Assembly (NCBI GenBank): GCA_003402285.1 | Contig: QFXG01000024.1 | Coordinates: 62,001-126,000, forward strand | Reading direction: 5' to 3' | DNA length: 64,000 nucleotides | Source of the DNA: Candidatus Nitrotoga sp. SPKER | GTDB lineage: Bacteria > Pseudomonadota > Gammaproteobacteria > Burkholderiales > Gallionellaceae | Shown here: positions 8,344-17,749 of the stretch, one piece after another | Numbering within the stretch: the stretch's first letter is position 1 | Layout: every line of letters starts with the position of its first letter | Made by a program: the position numbers and the translations under genes | Notes under the pieces: model-generated | What the model saw: the letters and a program-made list of their open reading frames with translations, nothing else | Told to the model about the DNA's origin: nothing | Database searches by the model: none

Positions 8344-9699
8344 ATGAAAATTCTTTTGACGACGCATGTGTTTTTGCCTGAATATTTTGGCGGGACAGAA
8401 ACGCTTGTTCTTGGTGTTGCACTTACCTTGAAACAAAGAGGACATAACGTTACGGTTGTGACAGGTTATCCTGAAAAGGATAAATTAGGCGATACTAGTC
8501 AGTTTGATGAGTATGAAGTCGATTCCATCCGTGTTATTCGATTTAGGCATGGTCGTAATGTATTGGGAGACCAAAACAGTGTCATGCAAAATGACTACGA
8601 CAACTCTGTTTTTGAAGCTCGGTTTCGCCAACTGCTTGTAGAGATCGAGCCGGATGTGGTGCATTTTCATCACTTGGAACGGCTATCAATTAAAGCAATT
8701 GACGCATGTAAGGAAAGAAAAATCCCAGCGTTCCTTACTGCAACAGATTTTTGGTATGTCTGCCCCACACATACGTTGCTTTTGCAAAATGGAAAAATGT
8801 GCGACGGGCCAACTATCGGTGGCGTAAACTGCTTAAAGCATGTAATTTCTATATCTCAGCCAAAATGGGTATACCAAATAGTAAATTGCATACCTACCGG
8901 TGTCGTGAGGGGCATTATGTATGGCTTCAAGAGGTCTAACATAAAGTTCTCGGGCAAGGTTGGCGATGTCCAGGCTCTGGTAAGAAGAAGTGAAATAATT
9001 GGAGCCAGACTACTTTTCCTGAAAAGAATTTTTGTCGCTACCAGTCACGCTCAAAGAATGCTTGAGAATGCTGGAATAATGGGCGGGAAATTTCGAGTTT
9101 TGCCATTTGGAATCAAGAATCATGGCTATGTAAAACGCATCCGGCAGAGAACGGATAGGCCATTGGTACTAGGTTTTATCGGCTCGATATTGCCTCACAA
9201 GGGACTTCATATACTAGTTGAAGCGAGTAGACTTTTACCTACGGATGCTGCTGTCGAAATCAAGATATATGGAAAATCTCCAGTTGGGGATTCCACCTAT
9301 ATAAAAGATTTGCATATGCTTGTACAGGGTGACGAAAGAATAAAATTTTACGGTACTTTTGATAACGCGAGGATGCCCGCCATACTTGATGGAATAGATG
9401 TTTTGGTTATTCCTTCTTTGTGGCATGAGAACATGCCGTTGGTCTCGTTATCAGCTCAGGCAGCAGGTTGCCCTTTGATAGCATCAGATATTGGAGGATT
9501 GTCAGACGTCATTGATCCTGGCAAAAATGGTCTCTTATTTAGCCCGGGCTCGGCAACTGGCTTGGCTCAAATGATCATGTGTCTTTTAGACGACCACGAT
9601 CTATTGGAGAAATTATCAGGAGCTGCTGTTCGGCCAATGGATATTGATCAGTATGTTGATGAGCTTGAGCTGGAATACAAAAAAGTATTGGAAAGATAG
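8344..9699 (+). CDS. Glycosyltransferase family 4 protein
   Basis: A 451-residue GT-B enzyme. The N-terminal domain starts LLTTHVFLPEYFGGTETLV, with a glycine-rich acceptor loop; an insertion with CPTHTLL and two cysteines follows. The C-terminal donor-binding half holds GFIGSILPHKGLHIL and the signature IPSLWHENMPLVSLSAQAAG. AGGA precedes the ATG. It ends the plus-strand glycan gene run and faces the fucose synthesis genes tail to tail. Confidence 0.85.
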   Translation: MKILLTTHVFLPEYFGGTETLVLGVALTLKQRGHNVTVVTGYPEKDKLGDTSQFDEYEVDSIRVIRFRHGRNVLGDQNSVMQNDYDNSVFEARFRQLLVEIEPDVVHFHHLERLSIKAIDACKERKIPAFLTATDFWYVCPTHTLLLQNGKMCDGPTIGGVNCLKHVISISQPKWVYQIVNCIPTGVVRGIMYGFKRSNIKFSGKVGDVQALVRRSEIIGARLLFLKRIFVATSHAQRMLENAGIMGGKFRVLPFGIKNHGYVKRIRQRTDRPLVLGFIGSILPHKGLHILVEASRLLPTDAAVEIKIYGKSPVGDSTYIKDLHMLVQGDERIKFYGTFDNARMPAILDGIDVLVIPSLWHENMPLVSLSAQAAGCPLIASDIGGLSDVIDPGKNGLLFSPGSATGLAQMIMCLLDDHDLLEKLSGAAVRPMDIDQYVDELELEYKKVLER

Positions 9700-9862
9700 A
9701 TTTAATGGCGTGCTTGTGAATTAATGGAACCATCGTTATTGGCTTTTGCATCAATCTGACAGGTTGTGAAACAATGCAGATCCAAAGCCGAGCGGTGTTC
9801 ATTGAAAAACTCTAACAACACAGGCCGCCTGGGTCGGTTTTTAACAACATTCCAAGCGTATG

Positions 9863-10834
9863 TCATTGTCTGACATGAGTAGTAAAGTCTTTATATGTCT
9901 TGGCAATTCCTTCACGTAATTCAGTCTTTGCTTGCCAACCCAAGGCTCGCATTCGATCAACGTTTAATAGCTTGCGGGGCGTGCCATCAGGTTTGGAAGT
10001 ATTAAATACGATTTCGCCTTTAAATCCGACCACACTCATCACAATTTCAGCTAATTCATGAATCGTTACATCTATACCCGTGCCTAAATTGAATAAGCCA
10101 TCGGTAACACCATTTTCCATTAAAAAGATGCAGGCGTCCGCCATGTCTTCTACATAAAGAAATTCCCGCATCGGCATGCCGCTACCCCACACCACAAGTT
10201 CTGTGCCGCCGTGCAGTTTGGCATCGTGCGCCTTACGAATTAGCGCTGGCAGCACATGACTGTAGTTCAAGTCATAGTTGTCATTAGGCCCATAAAGATT
10301 GGAAGGCATCACTGAAACGTACTGAGTGTTGTATTGACGGTTGTAACTTTCACACAGCTTGATGCCCGCAATTTTGGCAATTGCGTAAGGCTCGTTGGTC
10401 TGCTCTAGCGGGCCTGTCAGTAGGTAATCCTCTTTGATCGGCTGCGGACAATCTCGTGGATAAATACAGCTGGAGCCGAGGAATAGTAAACGCCGCACGC
10501 CAGCCTGCCAAGCCGCATGTATGATGTTTGCCTCCATCATTAGATTCTGGTAAATGAAATCGGCGCGATAGGAATTGTTTGCATGAATACCCCCCACTTT
10601 GGCGGCAGCCATAAAAACGTAATCAGGCTTTTGCTTCAGAAAGAATTCTGCAACTGCAGATTGGTTCGTTAAATCCAGATCAGCATGTGTTCTAGTTAAA
10701 ATATTGGCGTAATCACCAGCCTGTAAACGGCGCAGGATAGCCGAACCCACCATCCCGCGATGGCCAGCCACATAAATTTTGGTTTGCTTGTTGATGATTG
10801 AATTATTCGTGATAATCATACGCTGAGAATCCAT
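9863..10834 (-). CDS. fcl: GDP-L-fucose synthase
   Basis: This 323-residue enzyme converts GDP-4-keto-6-deoxy-D-mannose to GDP-L-fucose by 3,5-epimerisation and NADPH reduction. The NADP motif [10 protein letters not shown], the FLGSSCIYP strand and the catalytic YAIAK are all present, and length matches the family. The start overlaps the 3' end of gmd; a second ATG five codons in (10819) is also possible and also overlaps. Translational coupling to gmd is likely. It gives the cell activated fucose, presumably for a glycan made by a nearby cluster. Confidence 0.95.
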   Translation of the reverse strand: MDSQRMIITNNSIINKQTKIYVAGHRGMVGSAILRRLQAGDYANILTRTHADLDLTNQSAVAEFFLKQKPDYVFMAAAKVGGIHANNSYRADFIYQNLMMEANIIHAAWQAGVRRLLFLGSSCIYPRDCPQPIKEDYLLTGPLEQTNEPYAIAKIAGIKLCESYNRQYNTQYVSVMPSNLYGPNDNYDLNYSHVLPALIRKAHDAKLHGGTELVVWGSGMPMREFLYVEDMADACIFLMENGVTDGLFNLGTGIDVTIHELAEIVMSVVGFKGEIVFNTSKPDGTPRKLLNVDRMRALGWQAKTELREGIAKTYKDFTTHVRQ

Positions 10835-11888
10835 GCTTTTTGACTAGTTCGTCACGTTCAGCGCCCTTGAGGTCTTCTCTTACCATTTCGGCTACCAGCG
10901 CCTTGAAAGTGATTTTTGGCGTCCATCCCAGCTTCTCCTTCGCCTTGGTCGCATCCCCCAGCAAGGTTTCCACCTCGGTCGGACGAAAATAGCGTGAATC
11001 AACTGCCACGATGCATTTTCCTGTTGCATCATAACCTTTCTCATCTACGCCTGTTCCTTTCCAATGTATTTTAATGCCGAGTTCTTCTGCTGCCGCAATC
11101 ACAAAATCGCGCACACTGTATTGCACACCGGTGGCAATGACAAAATCTTCAGCTTTGTCCTGTTGCAGCATCAGCCATTGCATTTCAACATAGTCTTTGG
11201 CGTGTCCCCAGTCACGTAAGGAATCTAGGTTTCCCAGAAAGAGGCAATCCTGGAGATCCAGCTTGATGCGGGACAAGGCACGGGTAATCTTGCGGGTAAC
11301 GAAAGTTTCGCCGCGAATTGGAGATTCGTGGTTGAACAAGATGCCATTGCAGGCATATATGCCATAGGCTTCGCGATAATTGACGGTTATCCAGTAGGCA
11401 TATAACTTGGCCACTGCGTAAGGTGAGCGTGGATAAAATGGAGTGGTTTCTTTTTGTGGTGTTTCTTGCACCAAGCCATATAGTTCAGAGGTGGAAGCTT
11501 GATAGAAACGTGTTTTCTTTTCCAAGCCTAAAATACGAATGGCTTCAAGCACACGCAAGGCGCCTAACGCATCGGAGTTAGCAGTGTATTCTGGCTCTTC
11601 GAACGACACAGCCACGTGGCTTTGCGCGGCGAGGTTATATATTTCGTCTGGCTGTATTTGCTGAATAATGCGAATCAGACTGCTCGAATCAGTCATGTCA
11701 CCGTAGTGCAAAATGAAATTGCGATTGCTGACATGAGGATCTTGATACAAGTGGTCAATACGATCTGTGTTGAACAAAGAAGAACGGCGTTTGATGCCAT
11801 GAACGATGTAGCTTTTTTTTAACAGAAATGCGGCCAGGTAAGCGCCGTCTTGTCCTGTCACACCAGTAATAAGAGCAATTTTTTGCAT
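10803..11888 (-). CDS. gmd: GDP-mannose 4,6-dehydratase
   Basis: First step of GDP-L-fucose or GDP-rhamnose synthesis: dehydration of GDP-D-mannose. The chosen ATG gives [15 protein letters not shown], the family's usual N-terminus; a longer version starting at 11924 adds 12 residues that fit nothing. Diagnostic motifs include STSELYG, the catalytic YAVAK within [14 protein letters not shown], and [15 protein letters not shown]. About 361 residues, as expected. It is directly upstream of and overlaps fcl. Confidence 0.95.
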   Translation of the reverse strand: MQKIALITGVTGQDGAYLAAFLLKKSYIVHGIKRRSSLFNTDRIDHLYQDPHVSNRNFILHYGDMTDSSSLIRIIQQIQPDEIYNLAAQSHVAVSFEEPEYTANSDALGALRVLEAIRILGLEKKTRFYQASTSELYGLVQETPQKETTPFYPRSPYAVAKLYAYWITVNYREAYGIYACNGILFNHESPIRGETFVTRKITRALSRIKLDLQDCLFLGNLDSLRDWGHAKDYVEMQWLMLQQDKAEDFVIATGVQYSVRDFVIAAAEELGIKIHWKGTGVDEKGYDATGKCIVAVDSRYFRPTEVETLLGDATKAKEKLGWTPKITFKALVAEMVREDLKGAERDELVKKHGFSAYDYHE

Positions 11889-12162
11889 AGAAGATAGTAC
11901 CTGACAACATTTATTGCCAGCCATAAAATTCTGGTAAATATGACCGTCAGTGAAGAAACAATTGAAAAATAATAGCGAAAAATAAATGGCTGCTTAACGT
12001 GATTTTCATTCTTGGCCGGGTGCGCATAGTTCCAATGACTGACTCGATTTACACTTGAATATGCAAACCAATAATTTGTTAACTTTTAGAGCTACTGAAA
12101 ACCCTTATTTTTGTATCTTGCTCGCTTATGCAATAGAAATTGTAGGTCAATTTTCGATGTGT

Positions 12163-12340
12163 AGTTCAAAAAAAGCCTGTTTTTAGTGGATTTCCCAATT
12201 TTTCCACTTTCTCATCTTGACCAGGTTGTAAGCAGTGAACAAAATAACTGGTTCACGAGCCGCTTGCCGCGATGCCGCAATTTACGCATCAGGCCAAAAA
12301 TTTGGTACATGCATAAATAACGGTATGCCTCTCGTTTGTT
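12163..12340 (-). mobile_element. Remnant of an insertion-sequence transposase (C-terminal end)
   Basis: On the minus strand one frame reads FGLMRKLRHRGKRLV and, after a one-base shift, AYNLVKMRKWKNW before a stop. This combination, a basic RHRG helix followed by AYNLVRxR, is the familiar C-terminus of DDE transposases of IS5/IS1182-like elements. No upstream catalytic part, inverted repeats or target duplication was found, so only a decayed tail remains. It lies between the fucose genes and the beta-helix genes, marking a past insertion. Confidence 0.55.
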
Positions 12341-12563
12341 TGTAACAGGAATATGTTTTGAAGCTTTGGCTCCTGTTTAAGAGCTTCAGAGCTTGGATGG
12401 TTTCATTCTTTGTCGGACTAGCGCCAGCCATACTAAATATTCGTTACAACGATCATTTTAGCGTCGGCATGGCTTTCCGTAAATTGGATTGCAGATTTAT
12501 TGTCCTGATCGCGATTTTATCCATAGTCTCCCTAGCGTCTTGAATGCGTCCGGATATGCCGGT
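12341..12563. other. Intergenic stretch with no supported gene
   Basis: The region between the transposase remnant and the first beta-helix gene has a 61-codon plus-strand frame from a TTG at 12358 (hydrophobic, ending at 12543) but no good ribosome-binding site and no recognisable family. I see no promoter or terminator that can be supported. Confidence 0.4.
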
Positions 12564-13538
12564 TTAGAGAGGAGCTGCGGTAGTTAGTATACCGAGAAGG
12601 TTGCTGGAGTTATTCACTAAGGTATTTTTTCCGTACGATGTCATCGTAGAGCTAGCGCCGTTCTGTACAAGCCCGTATGCGCTGCTTCCCGTCACCATGC
12701 TTTTGCGAATACTAACCGAAGCGGTTCCATTCTGGCTTTCGGCACGAACGCCTTCGTTATAATTTGAAATAATCGAACGGACTATCTCTACTTTGGCAAT
12801 GGCGCTGGTGCCGGACTCTACAATCGCTGCAATGCCGATGGTGCCACTTCCTGTCACGACAGTATCGCTGACAGAAGCGGTTGTGGTCGTACCGTTTATT
12901 TTATTGTTCGAAACGATGCCGTAAAGTGAATTACCCATAAATTTCGATCCTGAAATGTCGGCCGTAGATCCATCTAGAAATAGAGCGCCTACCTCATTAT
13001 TACGAATAACGGTGTTAACCATTCGCACCGTTGCTGTTGTTTGGACTAAAACGGCGGGTTGGATATTGCTGCTATCAGGGGACGAAAAGTTAGAAATGAC
13101 ACAGTTCTCGATTGAAAGCTTGGAGCCAGCGGTCATTAAAATCCCAGCGCTCAAACTGAGCTCAGAACCTTCGGATTGGCTATTACCGGTGATAGTCAAG
13201 CCGCGCAGCACTACATTTGCACCGTTAGCATTGATCGTCACTCCAGAGATATCGTCGGATGGAACGGCAATGCCGGCATAGATACCAGGGGGTACTGTAA
13301 TGGAGATTGACTTGGTGATCGTTATCGGCTCATAGTCGGCAGAGTCGAGCACCACGACTTCGCCGTTGGTATCGGTTACGCTCATCGCCTTGGTAAATTG
13401 GCGACAAGGTAGGACTCGGCCGCATGGGTTGGCGTCATCACCGTAAGAGGCGACGAAAGTCTGCGGCTTAGCCTGTGCGGGAGTAACTATGAAGGCACTC
13501 AGTGCAGCAAGCAAATATATGGATGAGAATTTAAACAT
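12564..13538 (-). CDS. Secreted right-handed beta-helix protein, copy 1
   Basis: A 324-residue exported protein. Residues 1-23 are a Sec signal peptide ending PAQA|K. The mature part starts TFVASYGDDANPCGR and continues as a repetitive Ile/Val/Asn/Gly-rich sequence (ANVVLRGLTITG, SIENCVISNF, VIRNNEVGALF) typical of parallel beta-helix folds found in polysaccharide lyases and surface adhesins. No catalytic residues are recognisable and there is no PEP-CTERM tail. It is a tandem paralogue of the gene upstream, with near-identical first 100 residues. A good Shine-Dalgarno (GGAG) precedes the ATG. Confidence 0.8.
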   Translation of the reverse strand: MFKFSSIYLLAALSAFIVTPAQAKPQTFVASYGDDANPCGRVLPCRQFTKAMSVTDTNGEVVVLDSADYEPITITKSISITVPPGIYAGIAVPSDDISGVTINANGANVVLRGLTITGNSQSEGSELSLSAGILMTAGSKLSIENCVISNFSSPDSSNIQPAVLVQTTATVRMVNTVIRNNEVGALFLDGSTADISGSKFMGNSLYGIVSNNKINGTTTTASVSDTVVTGSGTIGIAAIVESGTSAIAKVEIVRSIISNYNEGVRAESQNGTASVSIRKSMVTGSSAYGLVQNGASSTMTSYGKNTLVNNSSNLLGILTTAAPL

Positions 13539-13606
13539 ATCGATCTCCTGATTTTTAAGGTCGCTGGTTTGTACGGGAACATTGGCTATTCGCGGATAGG
13601 CCAGTT

Positions 13607-14533
13607 TTACTGAAGACCTCCCGGAAGCGGAGTAAGCGAGCCAGTATTAGAGCCGTTATCCGCTATGGTGTTATTCACCAGTGATACCAGCGATCCGCCG
13701 GCGCCCACAGAATATCCAACCGCATTTCCGGTCACCATGCTCTCGCTGAGTGTGACTGGGGCAGTTCCGCCTGAAGCAGATGATGTGATGCCTGTTAAAT
13801 TATTTGTGACTGATGAACGGATGATTTGTATCCGGGCACTATTTCCAGCGCCGCTCGAAATTGCTTCAATGCCAGTACCACCTCCAGTCACGATGGCATC
13901 GCTGACGGTGGTACTGGTGAACGGGATAGAGCTGCTTGCAGTCAGGATGCCAACGCTATTACCGAGAAATTTCGAGCCTGAGATGTCGGAGACTGCCCCC
14001 GCCTGAAGCTGAATGCCAGTATTATTGTCGCGAATAAGGGTATCTACCATCCGCACCGATGCTGCCGCGTTGACAAAAACGCCGTGTTGGCCAGCGTCCG
14101 AAAAATTTGAAATGAGACTGTTTTCAATCGAAAGATTGCCGTTGCTGTTCATCAAAATCCCGTTAGCACCACCTTGGCCATTAACACTCAGACCACGCAG
14201 TACTACATTACTTACACCTGGGTTTATCGTTATTCCGGCTGTCCCCACCGATAAAGCGGCAATGCCGGCATAGATACCAGGGGGTGCCGTAATAGAGATC
14301 GACTGGGTGATCGTTATCGGCTCATAGTTGGCAGAGTCGAGCACCACGACTTCACCGTTGGCATCGGTTACGCTCATCGCCTTGGTCAATAGGCGACAAG
14401 GGAGGACACGGCCACATGGATTGGCGTCATTCCCGTAAGAGGCAACAAAGGTCTGCGGCTTAGCCTGTGCGGGAGTAACCACGAGGGCACTTAGAATGGC
14501 AAAAAAATATATACATGGTATTTTTTTAAACAT
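13607..14533 (-). CDS. Secreted right-handed beta-helix protein, copy 2
   Basis: A 308-residue paralogue of the following gene, 68 bp apart. It has a signal peptide (cleavage after PAQA), the same conserved N-terminal block (NPCGRVLPCR, SITAPPGIYAGIA) and then a diverged beta-helix with Asn/Gly turns. Divergence is concentrated in the helix rungs while the N-terminal cap stays conserved, as expected for surface-exposed binding proteins. Function unknown; carbohydrate binding is only inferred. GGAG precedes the ATG. Confidence 0.8.
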   Translation of the reverse strand: MFKKIPCIYFFAILSALVVTPAQAKPQTFVASYGNDANPCGRVLPCRLLTKAMSVTDANGEVVVLDSANYEPITITQSISITAPPGIYAGIAALSVGTAGITINPGVSNVVLRGLSVNGQGGANGILMNSNGNLSIENSLISNFSDAGQHGVFVNAAASVRMVDTLIRDNNTGIQLQAGAVSDISGSKFLGNSVGILTASSSIPFTSTTVSDAIVTGGGTGIEAISSGAGNSARIQIIRSSVTNNLTGITSSASGGTAPVTLSESMVTGNAVGYSVGAGGSLVSLVNNTIADNGSNTGSLTPLPGGLQ

Positions 14534-14686
14534 GTTGATCTCCTAAGATAGTCTGTTAAATTTTAGATTACTTTACGTTCTGAAGGATCTGATCTGTTAT
14601 CAATGCAACAATCAAAACAGAACTCTTATACCAAAGTCAAGCCACATAAGAATCATTAGAAAAAGAAAATGAGCTAATGATGCTGC

Positions 14687-15205
14687 CTAAAGTGACTTAC
14701 GAGCACGGCGAGCAAATCCAAGTCCTGCTAGTCCGAGTCCTAACAGTGTCAATGTGGCAGGTTCTGGTACGGCTGCTACCGATTGAATTTTGACTGCTTG
14801 GTCAATGTTACCAATGGTTTCTAACCCAGTAGCCGGCAAGATCGGGTCAGTAAAGGGCGGATCAACTTTGACAATAGGTCCAATAACGGTATAGTCCACT
14901 GGGTAAGAGCTAATGTCCGGGATGACTAAGGCGGGTACCGAGCTGAATGTTCCATAGGTGTTTTCTTGGGCCACAAAGATATTTTTGGAGAAACTCAAAT
15001 TTCCAATAATCTTACTTTTTTGAACATTGGTTCCCCCCGGTTTGCCTGGGACTCCCAAGCTGGTCAAAGTTGAACCCAACATTGGCACAGCCGATAACGA
15101 GAATGGGCAGAAAAATAAACAAATCACTACCCATTTCAAAGTCGACAATAACCTCAATAAGCTACCATTACACGTACTTCTAGCATATTTAAATGGAATC
15201 TTCAT
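14687..15205 (-). CDS. PEP-CTERM sorting domain protein
   Basis: A 172-residue exported protein with an N-terminal hydrophobic signal segment (about residues 24-42) and a C-terminal sorting signal: VPEP, a hydrophobic stretch LTLLGLGLAGLGFA, then the basic tail RRARKSL. This tripartite signal is recognised by exosortases, here presumably the XrtA encoded at 30.3-31.9 kb. The mature part is about 100 residues without a known domain. It is the only PEP-CTERM protein seen in the window. A sigma-54 element lies about 80 bp upstream. Confidence 0.88.
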   Translation of the reverse strand: MKIPFKYARSTCNGSLLRLLSTLKWVVICLFFCPFSLSAVPMLGSTLTSLGVPGKPGGTNVQKSKIIGNLSFSKNIFVAQENTYGTFSSVPALVIPDISSYPVDYTVIGPIVKVDPPFTDPILPATGLETIGNIDQAVKIQSVAAVPEPATLTLLGLGLAGLGFARRARKSL

Positions 15206-15282
15206 GTTGATATCCTTGTAAGGTTAAATTGAATGCGATCAAGCTTGATTTGGCAATCGAGGAGATCATACATAGTATGAAA

Positions 15283-15299
15283 GCATTATTCATGCCAAG
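15283..15299 (-). promoter_or_regulatory. Sigma-54 (-24/-12) promoter for the PEP-CTERM gene
   Basis: On the minus strand the sequence CTTGGCATGAATAATGC has the invariant GG and GC separated by exactly 10 bases and fits the consensus TGGCAC-N5-TTGC well (TGGCA and TGC kept). The predicted start would be near 15271, giving a leader of about 65 nt to the ATG at 15205. RpoN control of PEP-CTERM genes through PrsK/PrsR is known for other XrtA bacteria, which makes the match meaningful. Confidence 0.65.
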
Positions 15300-15852
15300 A
15301 TATTTTTTTCAAAATAAACAATTAGTTGTCAATAAATGTATTGACATGCAACAAGCCATGTAAATATTATCGACATAATATAAATTTGCTTGTGGTGTTT
15401 TAATGATTTAGTTTGGGCGAAATAGCTTTTGTTCCTTCCAACCGACATCTACGTGCACACTCTGTCTGCACTTGATCGCTTTAATAGCTAATTTCGAGGA
15501 ACGGATGCCGCAGCATTAACAGTTCTGTTTACACAAATTCAACGTGAAAGCAATTAATCAAACAATCCCGTTAGCAACGCTGAAATAAATTACAGAGAGT
15601 TAATGGAAACAAAAATTAATAGAAATAAAATAATTAATTATGCCATCAGCAATGATGGATAATTTCACACCTTAATATTTAGAGTCATGTAATTTTGTTC
15701 ATTGAGAGGTAAGAACCACGTCCATGGACGTGGTTCTTACCTGGCTGTGCTTGCCAGAGAATCTGCTCTTATCGTTATCTTTCGGAGTGTAGTCCACATA
15801 GCATTCAATGAAAGGAAAAGATGTGAGCAGATTTGCAAGAGCATCGCACGTT
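15300..15852. other. AT-rich intergenic region without a supported gene
   Basis: Apart from the palindrome, the stretch is AT-rich and no frame has a ribosome-binding site plus recognisable protein. A 64-codon minus-strand frame overlaps the end of the adenosyltransferase gene and is judged a shadow. Confidence 0.5.
15707..15742. repeat. Perfect 36-bp palindrome
   Basis: Two 18-base arms, the first reading AGGTAAGAACCACGTCCA, form a perfect dyad with no spacer and CCATGG at the centre. It lies about 110 bp past the end of the cobalamin adenosyltransferase gene. No T-run follows on either strand, so a standard intrinsic terminator is unlikely; a protein-binding site or leftover of a mobile element is possible. 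Confidence 0.9.
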
Positions 15853-16413
15853 TTAGATATCTAGCTGCTTTACTAAAGTTCTTTGCCATAAAGTTTCCTT
15901 TTGTCCCATTGTACGATTGAGCACACGACACAGTATGAACAATAAATCAGAAAGACGGTTTAGGTAGGGCAGGCCATATTGCGGCACGGCTTCGAGCTGG
16001 GCGAGTGTGGCGAAGTCTCGTTCAGAGCGGCGTGCCACGGTACGCGCTACATGGCATTGTGCCGCTGCACGGGTTCCACCCGGAAGAATGAATTCCTTAA
16101 GTGGAGGCAGGTCAGTGTTGTAGTGCGCAATGGCGGCATCTATTTGCTGAAGCTTGTCTTCGATAAATTGTGCAGCAGGATAAGCCAACGCGCCGCCTAG
16201 ATCGAACAGGTCATGCTGTATATGTAAGAGTAAGTTGCGCACGTCATCTGGTACGGTTTCAGCGAGCAATACGCCGAGGTGGCTGTTGAGTTCATCTACG
16301 CTGCCGATAGTTTGAATACGTGCGCAATATTTTTCTACGCGCGTACCGTCGGCTAAACCTGTGCTTCCTTTATCGCCTGTGCGAGTGACAATTTTGCTTA
16401 AACGATTAGCCAC
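15853..16413 (-). CDS. Cob(I)yrinic acid a,c-diamide adenosyltransferase (PduO-type)
   Basis: Transfers the adenosyl group from ATP to cob(I)alamin, the last step in making coenzyme B12. PduO-type motifs: TRTGDKGSTGL (ATP binding) near the N-terminus, SVDELNS, and FILPGGTRAAAQCHVARTVARRSER. About 186 residues. I prefer the GTG start at 16413, because GGAG lies 8 bases before it, it overlaps the TAG of the upstream DUF1841 gene and gives the family N-terminus; an ATG at 16431 is the alternative. Third gene of the nth-DUF1841 unit. Confidence 0.92.
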   Translation of the reverse strand: MANRLSKIVTRTGDKGSTGLADGTRVEKYCARIQTIGSVDELNSHLGVLLAETVPDDVRNLLLHIQHDLFDLGGALAYPAAQFIEDKLQQIDAAIAHYNTDLPPLKEFILPGGTRAAAQCHVARTVARRSERDFATLAQLEAVPQYGLPYLNRLSDLLFILCRVLNRTMGQKETLWQRTLVKQLDI

Positions 16414-16835
16414 TATTGTTGCTCCAGACAATTCAGATATACGTTTGCATCGGGTGCTGTGCCGTTGCGTTGCGCCTGCCAGATCATTTCACCCAGACAT
16501 TCCATCATGCGATGTTGAGCGTCGTGTTCCGATTGCTGTTGTGTAACAAGACGCTGAAAATGCATGCGGATGCCATGCGGCTGATCGATAGAGATCTGTT
16601 CCTCAATAGTGAGATGCATCATCAGGTGCAGAAAGGGGTTAGTTGTGCCTTGTTCGGGTGTGTAGTCTTTATCTTGATAGCGTTCGGGATTTTCCAACAT
16701 TATGTAATATTCAGGATGCTTTTCGATGAGTTGTGCAGCGAGGTCTTCTAGTGGCGAGAGCAGCGCTCCTGTGCGACGCTTGCGCCAAGTATTGATTAGA
16801 AACATTCGTGCTTCATCTCTGCTGGGATTGAACAT
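16413..16835 (-). CDS. DUF1841 family protein
   Basis: A 140-residue conserved protein of betaproteobacteria with unknown function. It starts MFNPSRDEARMFL and contains HLMMHLTIEEQ, the family signature. The ATG at 16835 overlaps the nth stop codon (TAATG) and has AAGGA upstream, so it is translationally coupled to nth; an ATG nine codons upstream lies inside nth and is less likely. No signal peptide or membrane segment. The linkage to nth is conserved in related genomes, as far as known, without revealing the function. Confidence 0.9.
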   Translation of the reverse strand: MFNPSRDEARMFLINTWRKRRTGALLSPLEDLAAQLIEKHPEYYIMLENPERYQDKDYTPEQGTTNPFLHLMMHLTIEEQISIDQPHGIRMHFQRLVTQQQSEHDAQHRMMECLGEMIWQAQRNGTAPDANVYLNCLEQQ

Positions 16836-17467
16836 TATATTTCCTTGTAACGGTATTCGCACAGATCAACAATGCTGCAAATGCCACATTTGGGCTTGCG
16901 TGCTTGACATATATAGCGTCCATGCAGGATCAGCCAATGGTGTGCATCATGTTTAAATTTGCCCGGCACAAATTTGAGTAAATTATGTTCCACTTCCAGC
17001 ACGGTCTTGCCAGGGGCAAGTCCGGTGCGGTTGGATACACGGAAGATGTGTGTATCGACTGCGATGGTGGGTTGGCCGAAGGCAGTATTGAGCACTACGT
17101 TTGCGGTTTTGCGTCCTACGCCTGACAGCGCTTCCAGCGCTTCGCGTGTTTGAGGCACTTTGCCATCATGATTTTCTAATAATAGTCGGCAGGTTTGAAT
17201 AATGTGTTTTGTTTTGGTTTTGTAAAGGCCGATGCGTTGTACATAGCCGCGTAGTTTTTCTTCGCCCAGATCAAGAATGCTCTGTGGCGTGTTAGCTACC
17301 GGGAATAATTGCCGGGTGGCGGCATTTACGCTGACATCGGTCGCTTGGGCCGAGAGGATCACCGCCACAAGGAGCTCGAACGCCGAGTGGTATTCCAACT
17401 CAGTGGTAGGATGAGGATTCGCTGCCTGCAGGCGTAGAAAAATTTCTTGGCGTTTTGTTGGATTCAC
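16835..17467 (-). CDS. nth: Endonuclease III
   Basis: DNA glycosylase/AP lyase that removes oxidised pyrimidines in base excision repair. The 210-residue protein has the helix-hairpin-helix (ALSGVGRKTANVV), the catalytic Lys in this loop and Asp in VDTHIFRVSNR, and the C-terminal 4Fe-4S ligands C-x6-C-x2-C-x5-C (CQARKPKCGICSIVDLC). Starts with GTG. First gene of a compact three-gene unit. Confidence 0.96.
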   Translation of the reverse strand: MNPTKRQEIFLRLQAANPHPTTELEYHSAFELLVAVILSAQATDVSVNAATRQLFPVANTPQSILDLGEEKLRGYVQRIGLYKTKTKHIIQTCRLLLENHDGKVPQTREALEALSGVGRKTANVVLNTAFGQPTIAVDTHIFRVSNRTGLAPGKTVLEVEHNLLKFVPGKFKHDAHHWLILHGRYICQARKPKCGICSIVDLCEYRYKEI

Positions 17468-17749
17468 GAAGTTGTCTCACGCAAGCAAAATTGTGCTGCG
17501 TAGTAGTTGTTCATAATTGAGGACAAGTTTGCATAAGAGTTGCTACACTTTGAAACCTATCTACTAATATGTTACAGGACAAGTTGCAGGTAAGGATAGG
17601 TAAGTTGGTTAGCAAGAACGAGACAGCTAGTACAGTTGCGCTGAGGTCTACGGAATAGCTGAAGTCAGATTGGTTTCTGTCTTGACGGAGGGGTTCACTG
17701 TACGTTACGCTGACACTCAATTTGGTCATGCGCAATAATTAAAAATTTT

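Noticed and set aside
9800-9850. Terminator between the GT4 gene and fcl
   Set aside because: A T-run exists but the stem (CCG/CGG) is only three base pairs.
12564-12620. PEP-CTERM tail on the beta-helix proteins
   Set aside because: Neither protein has a PEP motif, hydrophobic segment and basic tail at its C-terminus; secretion by signal peptide only.
15737-15931. 64-codon minus-strand frame after the adenosyltransferase gene
   Set aside because: It overlaps the end of that gene in another frame and has no ribosome-binding site.
17511-17735. 74-codon minus-strand frame between nth and mobB
   Set aside because: No ribosome-binding site or family; sequence looks non-coding.
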